Origin: Bradyrhizobium ottawaense
Lineage (GTDB): Bacteria; Pseudomonadota; Alphaproteobacteria; Rhizobiales; Xanthobacteraceae
Reading direction: 5' to 3'
Length of the DNA stretch: 64,000 bases
Assembly: GCF_900099825.1 (NCBI RefSeq)
Contig: NZ_LT629693.1
Location: 4,723,001 to 4,787,000 of the forward strand
The notes beneath the pieces were generated by a model. The model was not told where the DNA came from. It searched no databases and saw only the letters and a list, made by a program, of their open reading frames with translations. The translations under genes were made by a program, and so were the position numbers. Shown one piece after another: positions 25,985 to 34,301 of the stretch. The stretch's first letter is position 1, and each line of letters begins with the position of its first letter.

Positions 25985-26176
25985 ATGGCGAGCGAGGACG
26001 ACGACAAGCCGCGGAAGAAAATCACCCACGAGATCGGCCAGGATCTGTCGCTGCTGTCGGTGGAAGACCTGACCGAGCGCATCGCCTTGATGAATTCGGA
26101 GATCGAGCGGCTGCAGCAGGCCGCCGCCAAAAAGCGCGCGTCAAAGGATGCGGCGAACAGCTTTTTCAAGTCGTAG
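25985..26176 (+). CDS. DUF1192 family small protein
   Basis: A 63-residue acidic-to-basic protein with the core LSVEDLTERIALMNSEIERL, probably one long helix or coiled coil, followed by a Lys/Ala-rich tail. This matches the DUF1192 family found across Rhizobiales, whose function is unknown. GGAGGAA lies before the ATG at 25985. It is divergent from the quinone oxidoreductase gene. Confidence 0.85.
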   Translation: MASEDDDKPRKKITHEIGQDLSLLSVEDLTERIALMNSEIERLQQAAAKKRASKDAANSFFKS

Positions 26177-26498
26177 ATTCAGTCCGCGATATTCCTCCAC
26201 GTCGTCGCGGCCTCGCGCGCAATTGGGCGCGGACCGGGACGCCGCCGCGACCTTTCATTTTATTGCTGTCGTCGCCGTTTCGCGGCGCATACCCGCCGCG
26301 TGCCGAAGCCTTGTCGGCGATCCCGGAGGAGGCGGAAATTTGCTTCCAAATATTTCTGAAGCCGAAATGGCAATATCCGCTAACAACCGCGGCCGCCGCG
26401 AGCCAGCGAACTTAACCAATCGGCAGCCCGGACTGAACAACGTGACGACATCGTCGAACAAATGTTCCCGCGTTATCTCGTCCAGAAGGGTATGAGTT
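26177..26498. other. Gene-free leader region upstream of flagellin
   Basis: Some 320 bases without a supportable gene. It contains an AT-rich patch unusual for the window (GGAAATTTGCTTCCAAATAT near 26335-26355), which is a plausible place for the flagellin promoter. I could not match a sigma-28 or sigma-54 consensus with proper spacing. A long untranslated leader for flagellin is likely. Confidence 0.5.
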
Positions 26499-28106
26499 AT
26501 GTCAGGTATCGTCCTCTCCTCGTCTGTTCGCCAGAACCTGCTCTCGCTGCAGTCCACCGCTGATCTGCTCGCGACCACCCAGAACCGCCTTGCCACTGGC
26601 AAGAAGGTCAACACGGCACCGCGGCTTCGCTCGAGCGACATCAACAACCTGCTCGACGGTATCGGCAATGGCGTGCAGGTGCTGCAGGCCGCCAATACCG
26701 GCATCACCTCGCTGCAGTCGCTGGTCGACAGCGCCAAATCTGTCGCCAACCAGGCATTGCAGACGCAGGTCGGCTATTCGAGCAAGTCGAGCTTCTCCGT
26801 TTCGCTCGGCGCGGGTGCAACCGCCTCCGACCTGTTCGCGGGCGCGTCCTACACCGCGGCAACCCTGACCGGTCAGACCGTTGTCAACGACAAGACCGCA
26901 GCGCCCCCTGCGGTGACGGCAGCCACGTCGTTGACCGCGTCGACCGCCGCCGACTCGATCACCGCGACGATCGCAGCTGGCGATACGTTGACGGTTGATG
27001 GGCACACCATCACGTTCAAGACCGGCGCTCCCCCGGCCGCCGGTTCCGTGACCGCCGGCTCCGGCGTGCTCGGCAATATCGTGACCGATGGTTCCGGCAA
27101 CTCCTCCGTCTACCTCAATGGTGGCGCGGGCAACGCTGGCGATCTGTTGACCGCCGTCGACCTCGCCACCGGCGTGAAGACGGCTTCGAACGCCGCCGAC
27201 GTCGCCACCATCGCGACCGCAACCGGCGCCACCGCCGGCGTGGTCACGGCCGGCGCGTTTGTGATCTCGACCGGAACGGCTGCCGATCTCAGCATCAGCT
27301 CGAGCAACGCTACGCTGCTTGCCTCGCTCGGCATCGGTAACGGTTCGGCCACCACGTCGCTGGCGCGCACGCCGTCGACGAATTCGAACCTCGCCATCGG
27401 CACGGTTCTCGACATCGCGGCTGTCGGCACCGGCACGGCAACGGCGATCACGTTCGGCAAGGGCGCCGGCCAGGTCAAGGACCTCAACGGTCTGAACGCC
27501 GCACTGGCCTCCAACAACCTGCAGGCCACGGTCGATGCCTCCGGTACGCTGACGATCCAGACCAACAACGACAACGCTTCGCTTCAGATTGGCGCTCTCA
27601 CCGGCAGCACCAATCTGTTTGCCGGCAAGTCGGCCTCGGCTCCCGTGCAAGATCCGGCCGCCCAAGCCACGCGCGCCGATGGCGTCAACCTCCTGAATGG
27701 CGACTCGCTCAAGCTGGTGTTCAACGAGACCGGCAAGTCGACGCTGAACATCACGGGCACGACCTTTGACGCGGCGGGTCTTGGCCTTGCCAACCTGACC
27801 GTCGGTTCGGACTTCATCGACAACAACGCCACGAACAAGGTGTTGACCTCGCGGAGCAGTGCTTCCGACTCGCTCCGATCCGAAGCGTCCTCGCTGGGTT
27901 CGAACCTGTCGATCGTGCAGATACGTCAGGACTTCTCGAAGAACCTGATCAACGTGCTGCAGACCGGCTCGTCGAACCTGACGCTGGCCGACACCAACGA
28001 GGAAGCGGCGAACAGCCAGGCGCTGTCGACCCGCCAGTCGATCGCGGTGTCCGCGCTGGCGCTGGCCAACCAGTCGCAGCAGAGCGTACTGCAGCTGCTC
28101 CGCTGA
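26499..28106 (+). CDS. fliC: Flagellin (Bradyrhizobium type)
   Basis: A 535-residue filament subunit exported by the flagellar type III apparatus. The N-terminal D0/D1 part (SVRQNLLSLQSTADLLATTQ; NGVQVLQAANTGITSL) and the C-terminal part (SLGSNLSIVQIRQDFSKNLI; ALANQSQQSVLQLL) are well formed. The middle 300 residues are Ala/Thr/Gly-rich variable domains. No Cys is present. After KKVNTA the sequence reads PRLRSSDINNLL, where flagellins of this group carry about a dozen more residues (LDNPTNFF-like). AGAAGGG precedes the ATG. No other flagellar gene is adjacent. Confidence 0.9.
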   Translation: MSGIVLSSSVRQNLLSLQSTADLLATTQNRLATGKKVNTAPRLRSSDINNLLDGIGNGVQVLQAANTGITSLQSLVDSAKSVANQALQTQVGYSSKSSFSVSLGAGATASDLFAGASYTAATLTGQTVVNDKTAAPPAVTAATSLTASTAADSITATIAAGDTLTVDGHTITFKTGAPPAAGSVTAGSGVLGNIVTDGSGNSSVYLNGGAGNAGDLLTAVDLATGVKTASNAADVATIATATGATAGVVTAGAFVISTGTAADLSISSSNATLLASLGIGNGSATTSLARTPSTNSNLAIGTVLDIAAVGTGTATAITFGKGAGQVKDLNGLNAALASNNLQATVDASGTLTIQTNNDNASLQIGALTGSTNLFAGKSASAPVQDPAAQATRADGVNLLNGDSLKLVFNETGKSTLNITGTTFDAAGLGLANLTVGSDFIDNNATNKVLTSRSSASDSLRSEASSLGSNLSIVQIRQDFSKNLINVLQTGSSNLTLADTNEEAANSQALSTRQSIAVSALALANQSQQSVLQLLR

Positions 28107-28132
28107 GCCAGGCTCCGACCTCCAAGATTCAA

Positions 28133-28156
28133 GGCGGCGGGGGAAACCCTGCCGCC
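28133..28156 (+). terminator. Hairpin just behind flagellin
   Basis: GGCGGCGGGGGAAACCCTGCCGCC forms a 10-base stem with a short loop 27 bases past the flagellin stop. No U-tract follows, so it may protect the mRNA 3' end rather than terminate on its own. Confidence 0.5.
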
Positions 28157-28411
28157 ACCCTCGATCCCGGAGACGACCGTGCCGCGAAGGTCGTTGCTCG
28201 TCCGAACCGGCTCCGGCCTCCGGGTTAGCCGGGACGACGTCTGACCGAGTCAATTGCAAAACTCGGCCAATGGCCGACATGGCAAACAATTCTTGAAGAA
28301 AATCGTTCGTTTACGATCAATTAAGCTTTCTCGTTTATGACTGTATTGTCCTCGTTTGGACACCGAGTGGCTCCTGTCCACTCTGTTTGACGCCTCCCTG
28401 TTATCAACTTC

Positions 28412-28441
28412 AAAAGCCGCCGGAAACGGCGGCTCTTTTTT
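28412..28441 (+). terminator. Rho-independent terminator
   Basis: AAGCCGCCG, loop GAAA, CGGCGGCT, then a run of six T. This is a textbook intrinsic terminator on the plus strand, about 300 bases behind flagellin and 130 before the DUF1465 gene. Confidence 0.85.
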
Positions 28442-28574
28442 GTCCGCCGCATGAGCTGGAAACCATAAATCCGGTTGCCGCTGGACTCCCGTTCGCACAA
28501 GCGCAATGATTTGTTCATCATAAGCCGGCGCCTTTCAGAGCCGGCAGCGTATCAGTGGCGTGAGGGCGTTAACC

Positions 28575-29087
28575 ATGGCGGACCGTTTGCAAAGCGAATC
28601 CGCGCTCGTTCAGTTCAGCGAGCGGCTCACCAATTCCGCGGCCTTTGGAACCCTGTTCCGGGAAGGCATGGACCTGGTCGAGGAGACCGCCGCCTATCTC
28701 GACGGTGACGGCCGCACCGAGGCCAAGGCGCTCGAACGTTCCGTCAGCCTTACTTACGCGACCGAAAGCATGCGGCTCACCACCCGCCTGATGCAGCTTG
28801 CGTCATGGCTGCTGCTGCACCGCGCGGTCAAGGAAGGCGAGATGACGCTGTCCCAAGCCAACCGCGAAAAGACCAAGGTCAAGCTGACGGCGGCCGATCC
28901 CGGCCCGGAAGACATGACCGCGAAACTGCCGCAGCAATTGCAGGATTTGATCACGCGCTCGATGAACCTGCAGTCGCGGGTGCGCCGGCTCGATGTCACC
29001 ATCCACGCAACCCCGGCCGAACGCGCCCCGATCGGCAATCCCCTGGTGCCGCAGCTCAACCGGCTCAAGGCCGCGTTCGAGCAGTAA
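28575..29087 (+). CDS. DUF1465 family protein
   Basis: A 170-residue cytosolic, mostly helical protein: LVQFSERLTNSAAFGTLFRE, then a long helix VSLTYATESMRLTTRLMQLA, and a C-terminal LVPQLNRLKAAFE. This fits DUF1465, an alphaproteobacterial family usually found in Rhizobiales next to cell-cycle or flagellar genes; its role is not established. The ATG at 28575 was chosen over a GTG five codons upstream because the family begins close to this point. It is separated from flagellin by a strong terminator, so it has its own promoter. Confidence 0.82.
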   Translation: MADRLQSESALVQFSERLTNSAAFGTLFREGMDLVEETAAYLDGDGRTEAKALERSVSLTYATESMRLTTRLMQLASWLLLHRAVKEGEMTLSQANREKTKVKLTAADPGPEDMTAKLPQQLQDLITRSMNLQSRVRRLDVTIHATPAERAPIGNPLVPQLNRLKAAFEQ

Positions 29088-29099
29088 GTTCGTCTTTCG

Positions 29100-29178
29100 T
29101 CATTGCGAGCGAAGCGAAGCAATCCATCGGCCACAGGCAAGAATGGATTGCTTCGTCGCTTTCGCTCCTCGCAATGAC
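29100..29178. repeat. REP-like palindrome (CATTGCGAGCGAAGCGAAGCAA family)
   Basis: Opens CATTGCGAGCGAAGCGAAGC and closes with the complement GCTCCTCGCAATG; the middle holds ATCCATCGG...AATGGAT and AAGCAAT/ATTGCTT arms. It is a common repeat type in Bradyrhizobium, sitting between DUF1465 and the shared terminator. Confidence 0.88.
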
Positions 29179-29194
29179 GGCAAATACAACAAAA

Positions 29195-29221
29195 AACGCC
29201 CCGGAAAACCGGGGCGTTTTG
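29195..29221. terminator. Bidirectional intrinsic terminator between DUF1465 and rpmE
   Basis: AACGCCCCGG, loop AAAA, CCGGGGCGTT, with a run of A before and of T after, so it can stop transcription from both sides. It lies between two converging genes. Confidence 0.88.
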
Positions 29222-29255
29222 TATTTCTGGGCCGAAAAAGGCGGGGCTAAAACCC

Positions 29256-29483
29256 TCAGTCCTTCTTGAGGAAGCCCGAAAACTTCTTCTGGAAGCGCGA
29301 CACGCGGCCACCGCGGTCGAGCAGCTGCTGCGAGCCGCCGGTCCAGGCCGGATGCGACTTGGAGTCGATGTCGAGGTTGAGCTTGTCGCCTTCCTTGCCC
29401 CAAGTGGAGCGGGTCAGGTACTCGGTCCCGTCGGTCATTACGACCGTAATCGTATGATAATTCGGGTGAATTTCGGCTTTCAT
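29256..29483 (-). CDS. rpmE: 50S ribosomal protein L31 (cysteine-free type)
   Basis: A 75-residue ribosomal protein starting [10 protein letters not shown] at 29483, behind AAGGA. The family pattern is clear: [20 protein letters not shown], then [13 protein letters not shown] and a C-terminal [11 protein letters not shown]. It has no cysteines, so it lacks the zinc ribbon of the C+ form, as in many alphaproteobacteria. Upstream in-frame residues up to 29573 do not belong to the family. Confidence 0.97.
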   Translation of the reverse strand: MKAEIHPNYHTITVVMTDGTEYLTRSTWGKEGDKLNLDIDSKSHPAWTGGSQQLLDRGGRVSRFQKKFSGFLKKD

Positions 29484-29662
29484 GGCATATCCTTTGGCGC
29501 GCCGGCGCCCGGCTCTAATGTCAGGAGATACGGGATTTGGCGGCTCTATAACGTAAGCGGCCGGCCAAAACAAGCTACGTATATGACCTGATTGGGAATC
29601 TCCCGCATTTGCCAGCGGGGGCCGCGGGGCCTATCTGAGGGCGGCAAAACGGGTCGGATTTC

Positions 29663-31522
29663 ATGAGCGCAGCGGAACAGCTTGAAGACGTCGGTGGGGC
29701 CAAACCGCCGCGGCGGGATGCGCTGCTCGAGGAGGAGGCCTTCATCGAAGCCCGGCTGACCGAGTCACCGGCCAAAACCGGCGCCCGGCTGCGTCCGCTG
29801 CTGGCGCTGGCGCCCTATGTCGCGCGCTACCGGGGACGGGCTTTTCTCGCCTTTATCTCGCTCACGGTCGCGGCGATCACCACCCTGGTGGTGCCGGTGG
29901 CGGCGAGGCGCATGATCGACTTCGGCTTCAGCCCCGAAGGCATCGCCCTGATCAACAGCTATTTCAGCGTCATGATCGCCGTGGTCGCGGTGCTGGCCGG
30001 CGCCAGCGCCTCGCGGTTCTATCTGGTGATGACGATCGGCGAGCGCATCGTCGCCGATCTCAGGCGCGATGTGTTCGCGCATCTGATCTCGCTGTCGCCG
30101 GCGTTCTTCGATTCCGCCCGCTCGGGCGAACTGGTGTCGCGGCTGACCGCCGATACCACCCAGATCAAGTCCGCGGTCGGCGCCTCGGTATCGATCGCGC
30201 TGCGCAATGTGATGCTGTTCATCGGCGCCGCCACCATGATGGTGATCACCAGCCCGAAACTGTCCGGTTTCGTGCTGCTGGCGATCCCGGTCATCGTGAT
30301 CCCGCTGGTGGCGTTCGGGCGCTGGGTGCGGCGGCTGTCGCGCAACGCCCAGGATACGCTGGCGGATGCGACGTCGTACGCGTCCGAACTGCTCGGGGCG
30401 ATCCGGACGGTACAGGCCTTTACCGGCGAGCGGCTGGCCAATGCGCGGTTCGGCGGCGAGGTCGAGCAGGCCTATGAGGCGGCCCGGACATCGACCCGGG
30501 CACGCTCGATCCTCACGCTGATCATCATCTTCATCGTGTTCTCCAGCGTCGTCGCGATCCTGTGGGTCGGTTCGCATGATGTGCTGACCGGCGCGATCAC
30601 GCCCGGCCGGCTCGGCCAGTTCGTGTTGTATGCAGCCTTCGCCGCCAGCGCGCTCGGACAGCTCAGCGAGGTTTGGGGTGAAGTTTCCGCCGCTTCCGGC
30701 GCCGCCGAACGGCTGTTCGAGATCCTGCGGGTCAAGTCGCAGATCATGGCGCCGCCGCGGCCGGTCGCATTGCCGGTGCCGGCGCGCGGCGACGTCGGGT
30801 TCGACAATGTCAGCTTCGCCTATCCGACCCGGCCCGACGTGCTGGCGGTCGACGGCGTCACCCTGTCGGTCCGCGCCGGCGAAAAGGTCGCAATCGTCGG
30901 GCCCTCAGGTGCCGGCAAGAGCACGCTGTTTCATCTGCTGCTGCGGTTCTACGATCCGGCAAGCGGCACGATCTCACTCGACGGCGTGGCGATCGGGTCA
31001 ACCGATCCCGGCGAATTGCGCGCGCGCATGGCGCTGGTGCCGCAGGACTCGGTGGTGTTCGCGGCGACCGCGCGCGAAAACATCCGCTTCGGCCGGCCCG
31101 ATGCCAGCGATGCCGAGGTCGAGCGCGCCGCGGACCTCGCCCATGCCTCCGAATTCCTGCGCCGGCTGCCCGGCGGCTTCGAGACCCAGCTCGGCGAGCG
31201 CGGCGTGACGCTCTCGGGCGGCCAGCGCCAGCGTATCGCGATCGCGCGCGCGATCCTGCGCGATGCGCCGCTGTTGCTGCTCGATGAAGCAACCTCGGCG
31301 CTTGATGCTGAAAGCGAAACCCTGGTGCAGACCGCGCTGGAGGAATTGATGCGTCACCGCACCACGCTGGTGATCGCGCACCGGCTTGCCACCGTATTGT
31401 CCTGCGACCGCATCATGGTGATGGACCAGGGCCGCATCGTCGAACAGGGCACGCATGCCGAGCTGGTCGCCGCCAACGGGCTCTACGCCCGGTTGGCGCG
31501 GCTGCAGTTCGAGGGGATTTGA
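29663..31522 (+). CDS. ABC exporter, fused permease-ATPase (MsbA/LapB-like half-transporter)
   Basis: A 619-residue half-transporter that probably works as a homodimer in the inner membrane, exporting lipid or another hydrophobic substrate. Six membrane helices lie in about residues 50-340. The nucleotide-binding domain follows with Walker [10 protein letters not shown] (about 412), LSGGQRQR signature (about 515) and Walker [13 protein letters not shown] (about 535), then the His in VIAHRLATV. All ATPase residues are present. The N-terminus is a 45-residue cytosolic extension. No accessory protein lies nearby, so the substrate is not indicated. Confidence 0.9.
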   Translation: MSAAEQLEDVGGAKPPRRDALLEEEAFIEARLTESPAKTGARLRPLLALAPYVARYRGRAFLAFISLTVAAITTLVVPVAARRMIDFGFSPEGIALINSYFSVMIAVVAVLAGASASRFYLVMTIGERIVADLRRDVFAHLISLSPAFFDSARSGELVSRLTADTTQIKSAVGASVSIALRNVMLFIGAATMMVITSPKLSGFVLLAIPVIVIPLVAFGRWVRRLSRNAQDTLADATSYASELLGAIRTVQAFTGERLANARFGGEVEQAYEAARTSTRARSILTLIIIFIVFSSVVAILWVGSHDVLTGAITPGRLGQFVLYAAFAASALGQLSEVWGEVSAASGAAERLFEILRVKSQIMAPPRPVALPVPARGDVGFDNVSFAYPTRPDVLAVDGVTLSVRAGEKVAIVGPSGAGKSTLFHLLLRFYDPASGTISLDGVAIGSTDPGELRARMALVPQDSVVFAATARENIRFGRPDASDAEVERAADLAHASEFLRRLPGGFETQLGERGVTLSGGQRQRIAIARAILRDAPLLLLDEATSALDAESETLVQTALEELMRHRTTLVIAHRLATVLSCDRIMVMDQGRIVEQGTHAELVAANGLYARLARLQFEGI

Positions 31523-31532
31523 TACTCCGCTC

Positions 31533-31658
31533 GTCATGCCCGGACTTGATCCGGGCATCCATCCTCTGCACAAAATGTTTTTCAAAGTGATGGATTGCCG
31601 GGAGCGCAGACAAGTTTACGTAGTCTGCGCCAGGCAGACTACTAAGCCCGGCAATGAC
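31533..31658. repeat. REP-like palindrome pair (ATGCCCGG / ATTGCCGG family) with enlarged loop
   Basis: First palindrome ATGCCCGGACTTGATCCGGGCAT, then about 35 bases, then ATTGCCGGG...CCCGGCAAT. The loop of the second is replaced by about 44 bases containing its own hairpin (GCAGAC...GTCTGC). The same pair, with a short loop and reversed order, is at 39285-39370. Confidence 0.85.
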
Positions 31659-31667
31659 GATTGGCCG

Positions 31668-32117
31668 TCACGGCCGCCATGCCATCTTCAGGATCAGCCG
31701 TTTTGACGACGGGTTCACATCCTCGCCGTCATGTATAAATCCGTTGCGCTGATAGAAGCGGATCGCGCGGTCATTGTCGGCGTTGACCTTCAGCGTGACG
31801 CCGCCGGGCGACAGCCGCTTGGCTTCGTCGACGAGCGCGGTGGCGAGTGGAGAGCCCCAGTGATCGGGGCTGACCACGAGCTGGTCGAGATAGCCTTGGC
31901 TGTCGATGGTGACGAAGCCGATTTGCACCTCTGCCTGTTCCGCGACGATGATATCGGCGTTCGGTACCAGCTCGTTGCGCCAGCGCTCGCGCCACCATGT
32001 CACCCGGGCGGCGAAGTCGATCGAGGGATAGGCCAACTGCCAGGTCCGCAGCCACAGCTCGATCGCGGCGTCCTCGTCCTCGGCGCGGTAGGGGCGTAAG
32101 TGAAACGCTGCCGTCAC
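31668..32117 (-). CDS. GNAT family N-acetyltransferase
   Basis: A 149-residue acetyltransferase. The N-terminus LRPYRAEDEDAAIELWLRTW and the C-terminal LKVNADNDRAIRFYQRNGF are typical of the fold; the acetyl-CoA loop region SPDHWGSPLATALVDEAKR is recognisable but lacks the full R/Q-x-x-G-x-G/A. It starts with GTG, and that G is also the last base of the preceding gene's TAG, so translation is coupled to the OmpA-like gene. Its substrate is unknown. The link to an envelope complex could be functional or accidental. Confidence 0.82.
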   Translation of the reverse strand: MTAAFHLRPYRAEDEDAAIELWLRTWQLAYPSIDFAARVTWWRERWRNELVPNADIIVAEQAEVQIGFVTIDSQGYLDQLVVSPDHWGSPLATALVDEAKRLSPGGVTLKVNADNDRAIRFYQRNGFIHDGEDVNPSSKRLILKMAWRP

Positions 32118-33145
32118 TAGCGTTCCGTCAGCTTCAGCTCGATGCGGCGGTTGCGCTTGTAGGCCTCTTCGGTCGGCGCCGTATCCAGCGGCTGGAATTC
32201 CGCAAAGCCGGCCGCGACCAGGCGCTGTGCGGGCACGCCGAGCGAGACCAGGTATTGCACCACCGAGATGGCGCGCGCCGACGACAATTCCCAGTTCGAC
32301 TTGAACAAGGGGCTGTTGATCGGCCGCACGTCGGTGTGGCCGTCGACCCGCAGCACCCAGGCGATTTCGCTCGGGATCTGCTTGTCGAGATCAATCAAAG
32401 CGGTGGCGAGCTTGTCGAGCTCGGCCTTGCCTTCGGGCAACAGCAGCGCCTGTCCGGTATCGAAGAACACTTCCGACTGGAACACGAAGCGGTCGCCCAC
32501 AATGCGGATATCGGGCCGGTTGCCGAGAATGGCGCGCAGGCGGCCGAAGAATTCCGAACGGTAGCGCGACAGTTCCTGCACCCGCTGCGCCAGCGCCACG
32601 TTCAACCGCGATCCCAGATCGGCAATGCGGCCCTGGGATTCCTTGTCGCGTTTCTCGGAAGCGTCGAGCGCCTCTTCGAGGGCTGCAAGCTGGCGCCGTA
32701 GCGCGCTGATCTGCTGGTTCAGCACCTCGATCTGCGCCAGCGCCCGCGACGAAACCGTTTTTTCGGAGTCGAGCGCCTTGTTGAGTTCGGCCGCACGGCC
32801 TTCGGCGTTGCTGCCGGCGCCGGCGAGCCCGTCATAGAGTCCCTTGATGCGGTCGCGCTCGGCTTCCACCGAGGCCAGCCCGGCGCGCGCCTGCGAGAGC
32901 TGGTCATTGAGGTTGAGCCCGGAGAGTTTTTCCAGCGACAGCAGGTCGTTCAACTGCGCGATCTTGGCATTGAGCTGCTCCAGCGCCTTGTCCTTGCCGG
33001 TGACTTCCTGCGACAGGAAGAACTGCACCACCAGGAACACCGACAACAGGAACACGATCGACAGCACCAGCGTCGACAGCGCGTCGACGAATCCCGGCCA
33101 GTAGTTGAATCCGGTTTCGTTGCGGCGACTGCGGGCGAGGGCCAT
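32117..33145 (-). CDS. MotB/OmpA-like peptidoglycan-binding protein with long coiled coil
   Basis: A 342-residue protein with one N-terminal membrane helix (about residues 20-45) that has an Asp in GFVDALSTL, the place of the proton-carrying Asp of MotB. A predicted coiled coil spans about residues 50-185 (heptad-like Leu/Ala/Glu/Gln runs). An OmpA domain follows: FDTGQALLLPEGKAELDKLA, VDGHTDVRP, and RNRRIELKLTER at the end. It would reach from the inner membrane to the peptidoglycan. The partner MotA/ExbB-like gene lies upstream, with a REP-like unit between them. The pair is conserved in Rhizobiales but its job is not established. Confidence 0.85.
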   Translation of the reverse strand: MALARSRRNETGFNYWPGFVDALSTLVLSIVFLLSVFLVVQFFLSQEVTGKDKALEQLNAKIAQLNDLLSLEKLSGLNLNDQLSQARAGLASVEAERDRIKGLYDGLAGAGSNAEGRAAELNKALDSEKTVSSRALAQIEVLNQQISALRRQLAALEEALDASEKRDKESQGRIADLGSRLNVALAQRVQELSRYRSEFFGRLRAILGNRPDIRIVGDRFVFQSEVFFDTGQALLLPEGKAELDKLATALIDLDKQIPSEIAWVLRVDGHTDVRPINSPLFKSNWELSSARAISVVQYLVSLGVPAQRLVAAGFAEFQPLDTAPTEEAYKRNRRIELKLTER

Positions 33146-33166
33146 TCAGTGTTCTCCGGTACTTTC

Positions 33167-33280
33167 GTGTCCCGGACGCGGTGCAGCGTGCAACGCTGCT
33201 CCGCAGAGCCGGGACCTATCGCGATGGGCCCCGGCTCCGCAGCGCATCACTTCCGTGCTGCGCTGCGTCCGGGGCACGAA
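33167..33280. repeat. REP-like palindrome unit (TCCCGGACGC family)
   Basis: Opens CGTGTCCCGGACGC and closes GCGTCCGGGGCACGA, with an inner GAGCCGGGACC / GGCCCCGGCTC pair. Relatives lie at 45526-45640, and a fragment near 53805-53830. It separates the MotB/OmpA-like gene from the MotA-like gene. Confidence 0.82.
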
Positions 33281-33287
33281 ACCTTGT

Positions 33288-34301
33288 CTAGCTCTTCTCG
33301 GGCTGCCTTGCGATCCGCTCCAGCAGTTTCTTGATCTCGCGGTTCTGCTCGCCCTGGCCGTCGGCCCATTCGCGGATCATCTGCTGCTCGGTGCGCATAT
33401 GCGCGACCAGGCCCTGAATGGCTTCGGCGAGGTTGGCCATCGCCGCCGTGGTGCTGCGGCCGCCGCCGCCTTCCTCGACCACCGCGCGCAGGCGCTCCAT
33501 CGCGTGCTGCAATTCGCCGCTGACGCCGGCGGGGGCGCCTTCGCCGGAATATTCGCGCACGGTGGAGGCGAGCCAGTCCTCGAGATCGGTGTAGAAGCGA
33601 TTCTGCGCCTGGCTCGACTGCAGGTCGAGAAAGCCCAGGATCAGCGAGCCGGCGAGGCCGAACAGCGAGGACGAGAACGAAATGCCCATGCCGCCGAGCG
33701 GCGCGGCGAGTCCCTCTTTCAGGGTATCGAACAGGGCGCCGGCGTCGCCGCCGACCTTCAGCCCGTCGATCACCTTGCCGACGGAGCCGACGGTCTCGAT
33801 CAGGCCCCAGAAGGTGCCGAGCAGGCCGAGAAACACCAGCAAGCCCGTCATGTAGCGCGAAATATCGCGGGCCTCGTCGAGCCGGGTGGCGATCGAATCC
33901 AGCAAATGCCGCATGGTCTGCTGCGAGATCGACATCCGCCCGGTGCGTTCGCCGCCGAGGATCGCCGCCATCGGCGCCAGCAGCGTCGGGCGCTGCTCGA
34001 CCGCGAGGCCGGGATCGGCAATGCGGAAATTATTGACCCAGGCGACTTCCGGATAGAGCCGGATCACCTGCCGGAACGACAGGATGATGCCGATCAGGAG
34101 CACCGCGCCGATCAGCGCGTTGAGGCCGGGGTTGGCAAAGAAGGCGGTGACGATCTGCTTGTAGAGCACGACCATGACCAGTGCGCACAGCACCAGGAAC
34201 ACCAGCATCCGCACCAGAAAAATCCGAGGTGAGGACAATTTGCTCAGTTCGATCTCCATTTCGGAGCGGGAGGGGGAGCCTGAGGGCATTGCGGGTGTCA
34301 T
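33288..34301 (-). CDS. MotA/TolQ/ExbB-type proton channel protein
   Basis: A 337-residue inner-membrane protein. About four hydrophobic segments: residues 32-52 (FLVRMLVFLVLCALVMVVLY), 60-80, 145-170 (YMTGLLVFLGLLGTFWGLIE) and 205-230 (ISFSSSLFGLAGSLILGFL). The last two with GTFWGL and GMGISFSSSL are the core of the MotA/ExbB family, which passes protons to drive a partner. The C-terminal 90 residues are hydrophilic and helical. The MotB/OmpA-like partner is encoded just downstream. The start at 34301 (MTPAMPSGS) is one of several in-frame ATGs and is uncertain. Confidence 0.85.
   Translation of the reverse strand: MTPAMPSGSPSRSEMEIELSKLSSPRIFLVRMLVFLVLCALVMVVLYKQIVTAFFANPGLNALIGAVLLIGIILSFRQVIRLYPEVAWVNNFRIADPGLAVEQRPTLLAPMAAILGGERTGRMSISQQTMRHLLDSIATRLDEARDISRYMTGLLVFLGLLGTFWGLIETVGSVGKVIDGLKVGGDAGALFDTLKEGLAAPLGGMGISFSSSLFGLAGSLILGFLDLQSSQAQNRFYTDLEDWLASTVREYSGEGAPAGVSGELQHAMERLRAVVEEGGGGRSTTAAMANLAEAIQGLVAHMRTEQQMIREWADGQGEQNREIKKLLERIARQPEKS

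Larger units (their letters stand above)
28107..28574. other. Gene-free region behind flagellin with two hairpins
   Basis: No gene is supported here. It holds a GC-rich hairpin at 28133-28156 and a strong terminator at 28412-28441, with an AT-rich stretch between (28255-28375) that includes several TTTATGA/TTATCAA words. A small RNA or a second promoter in this stretch is possible but unproven. Confidence 0.5.

Noticed and set aside
26180..26498. Sigma-54 or sigma-28 promoter before flagellin
   Set aside because: Partial matches (GGCGGAAATTTGC, TGGCAATATCC) have wrong spacing, so no promoter was called.
32117..34301. Zorya-type anti-phage system (ZorA/ZorB-like proteins)
   Set aside because: The two proteins are MotA- and MotB-like, but the channel lacks ZorA's long tail, the coiled coil is in the other subunit, and no helicase or nuclease genes (ZorC/D/E) are adjacent.
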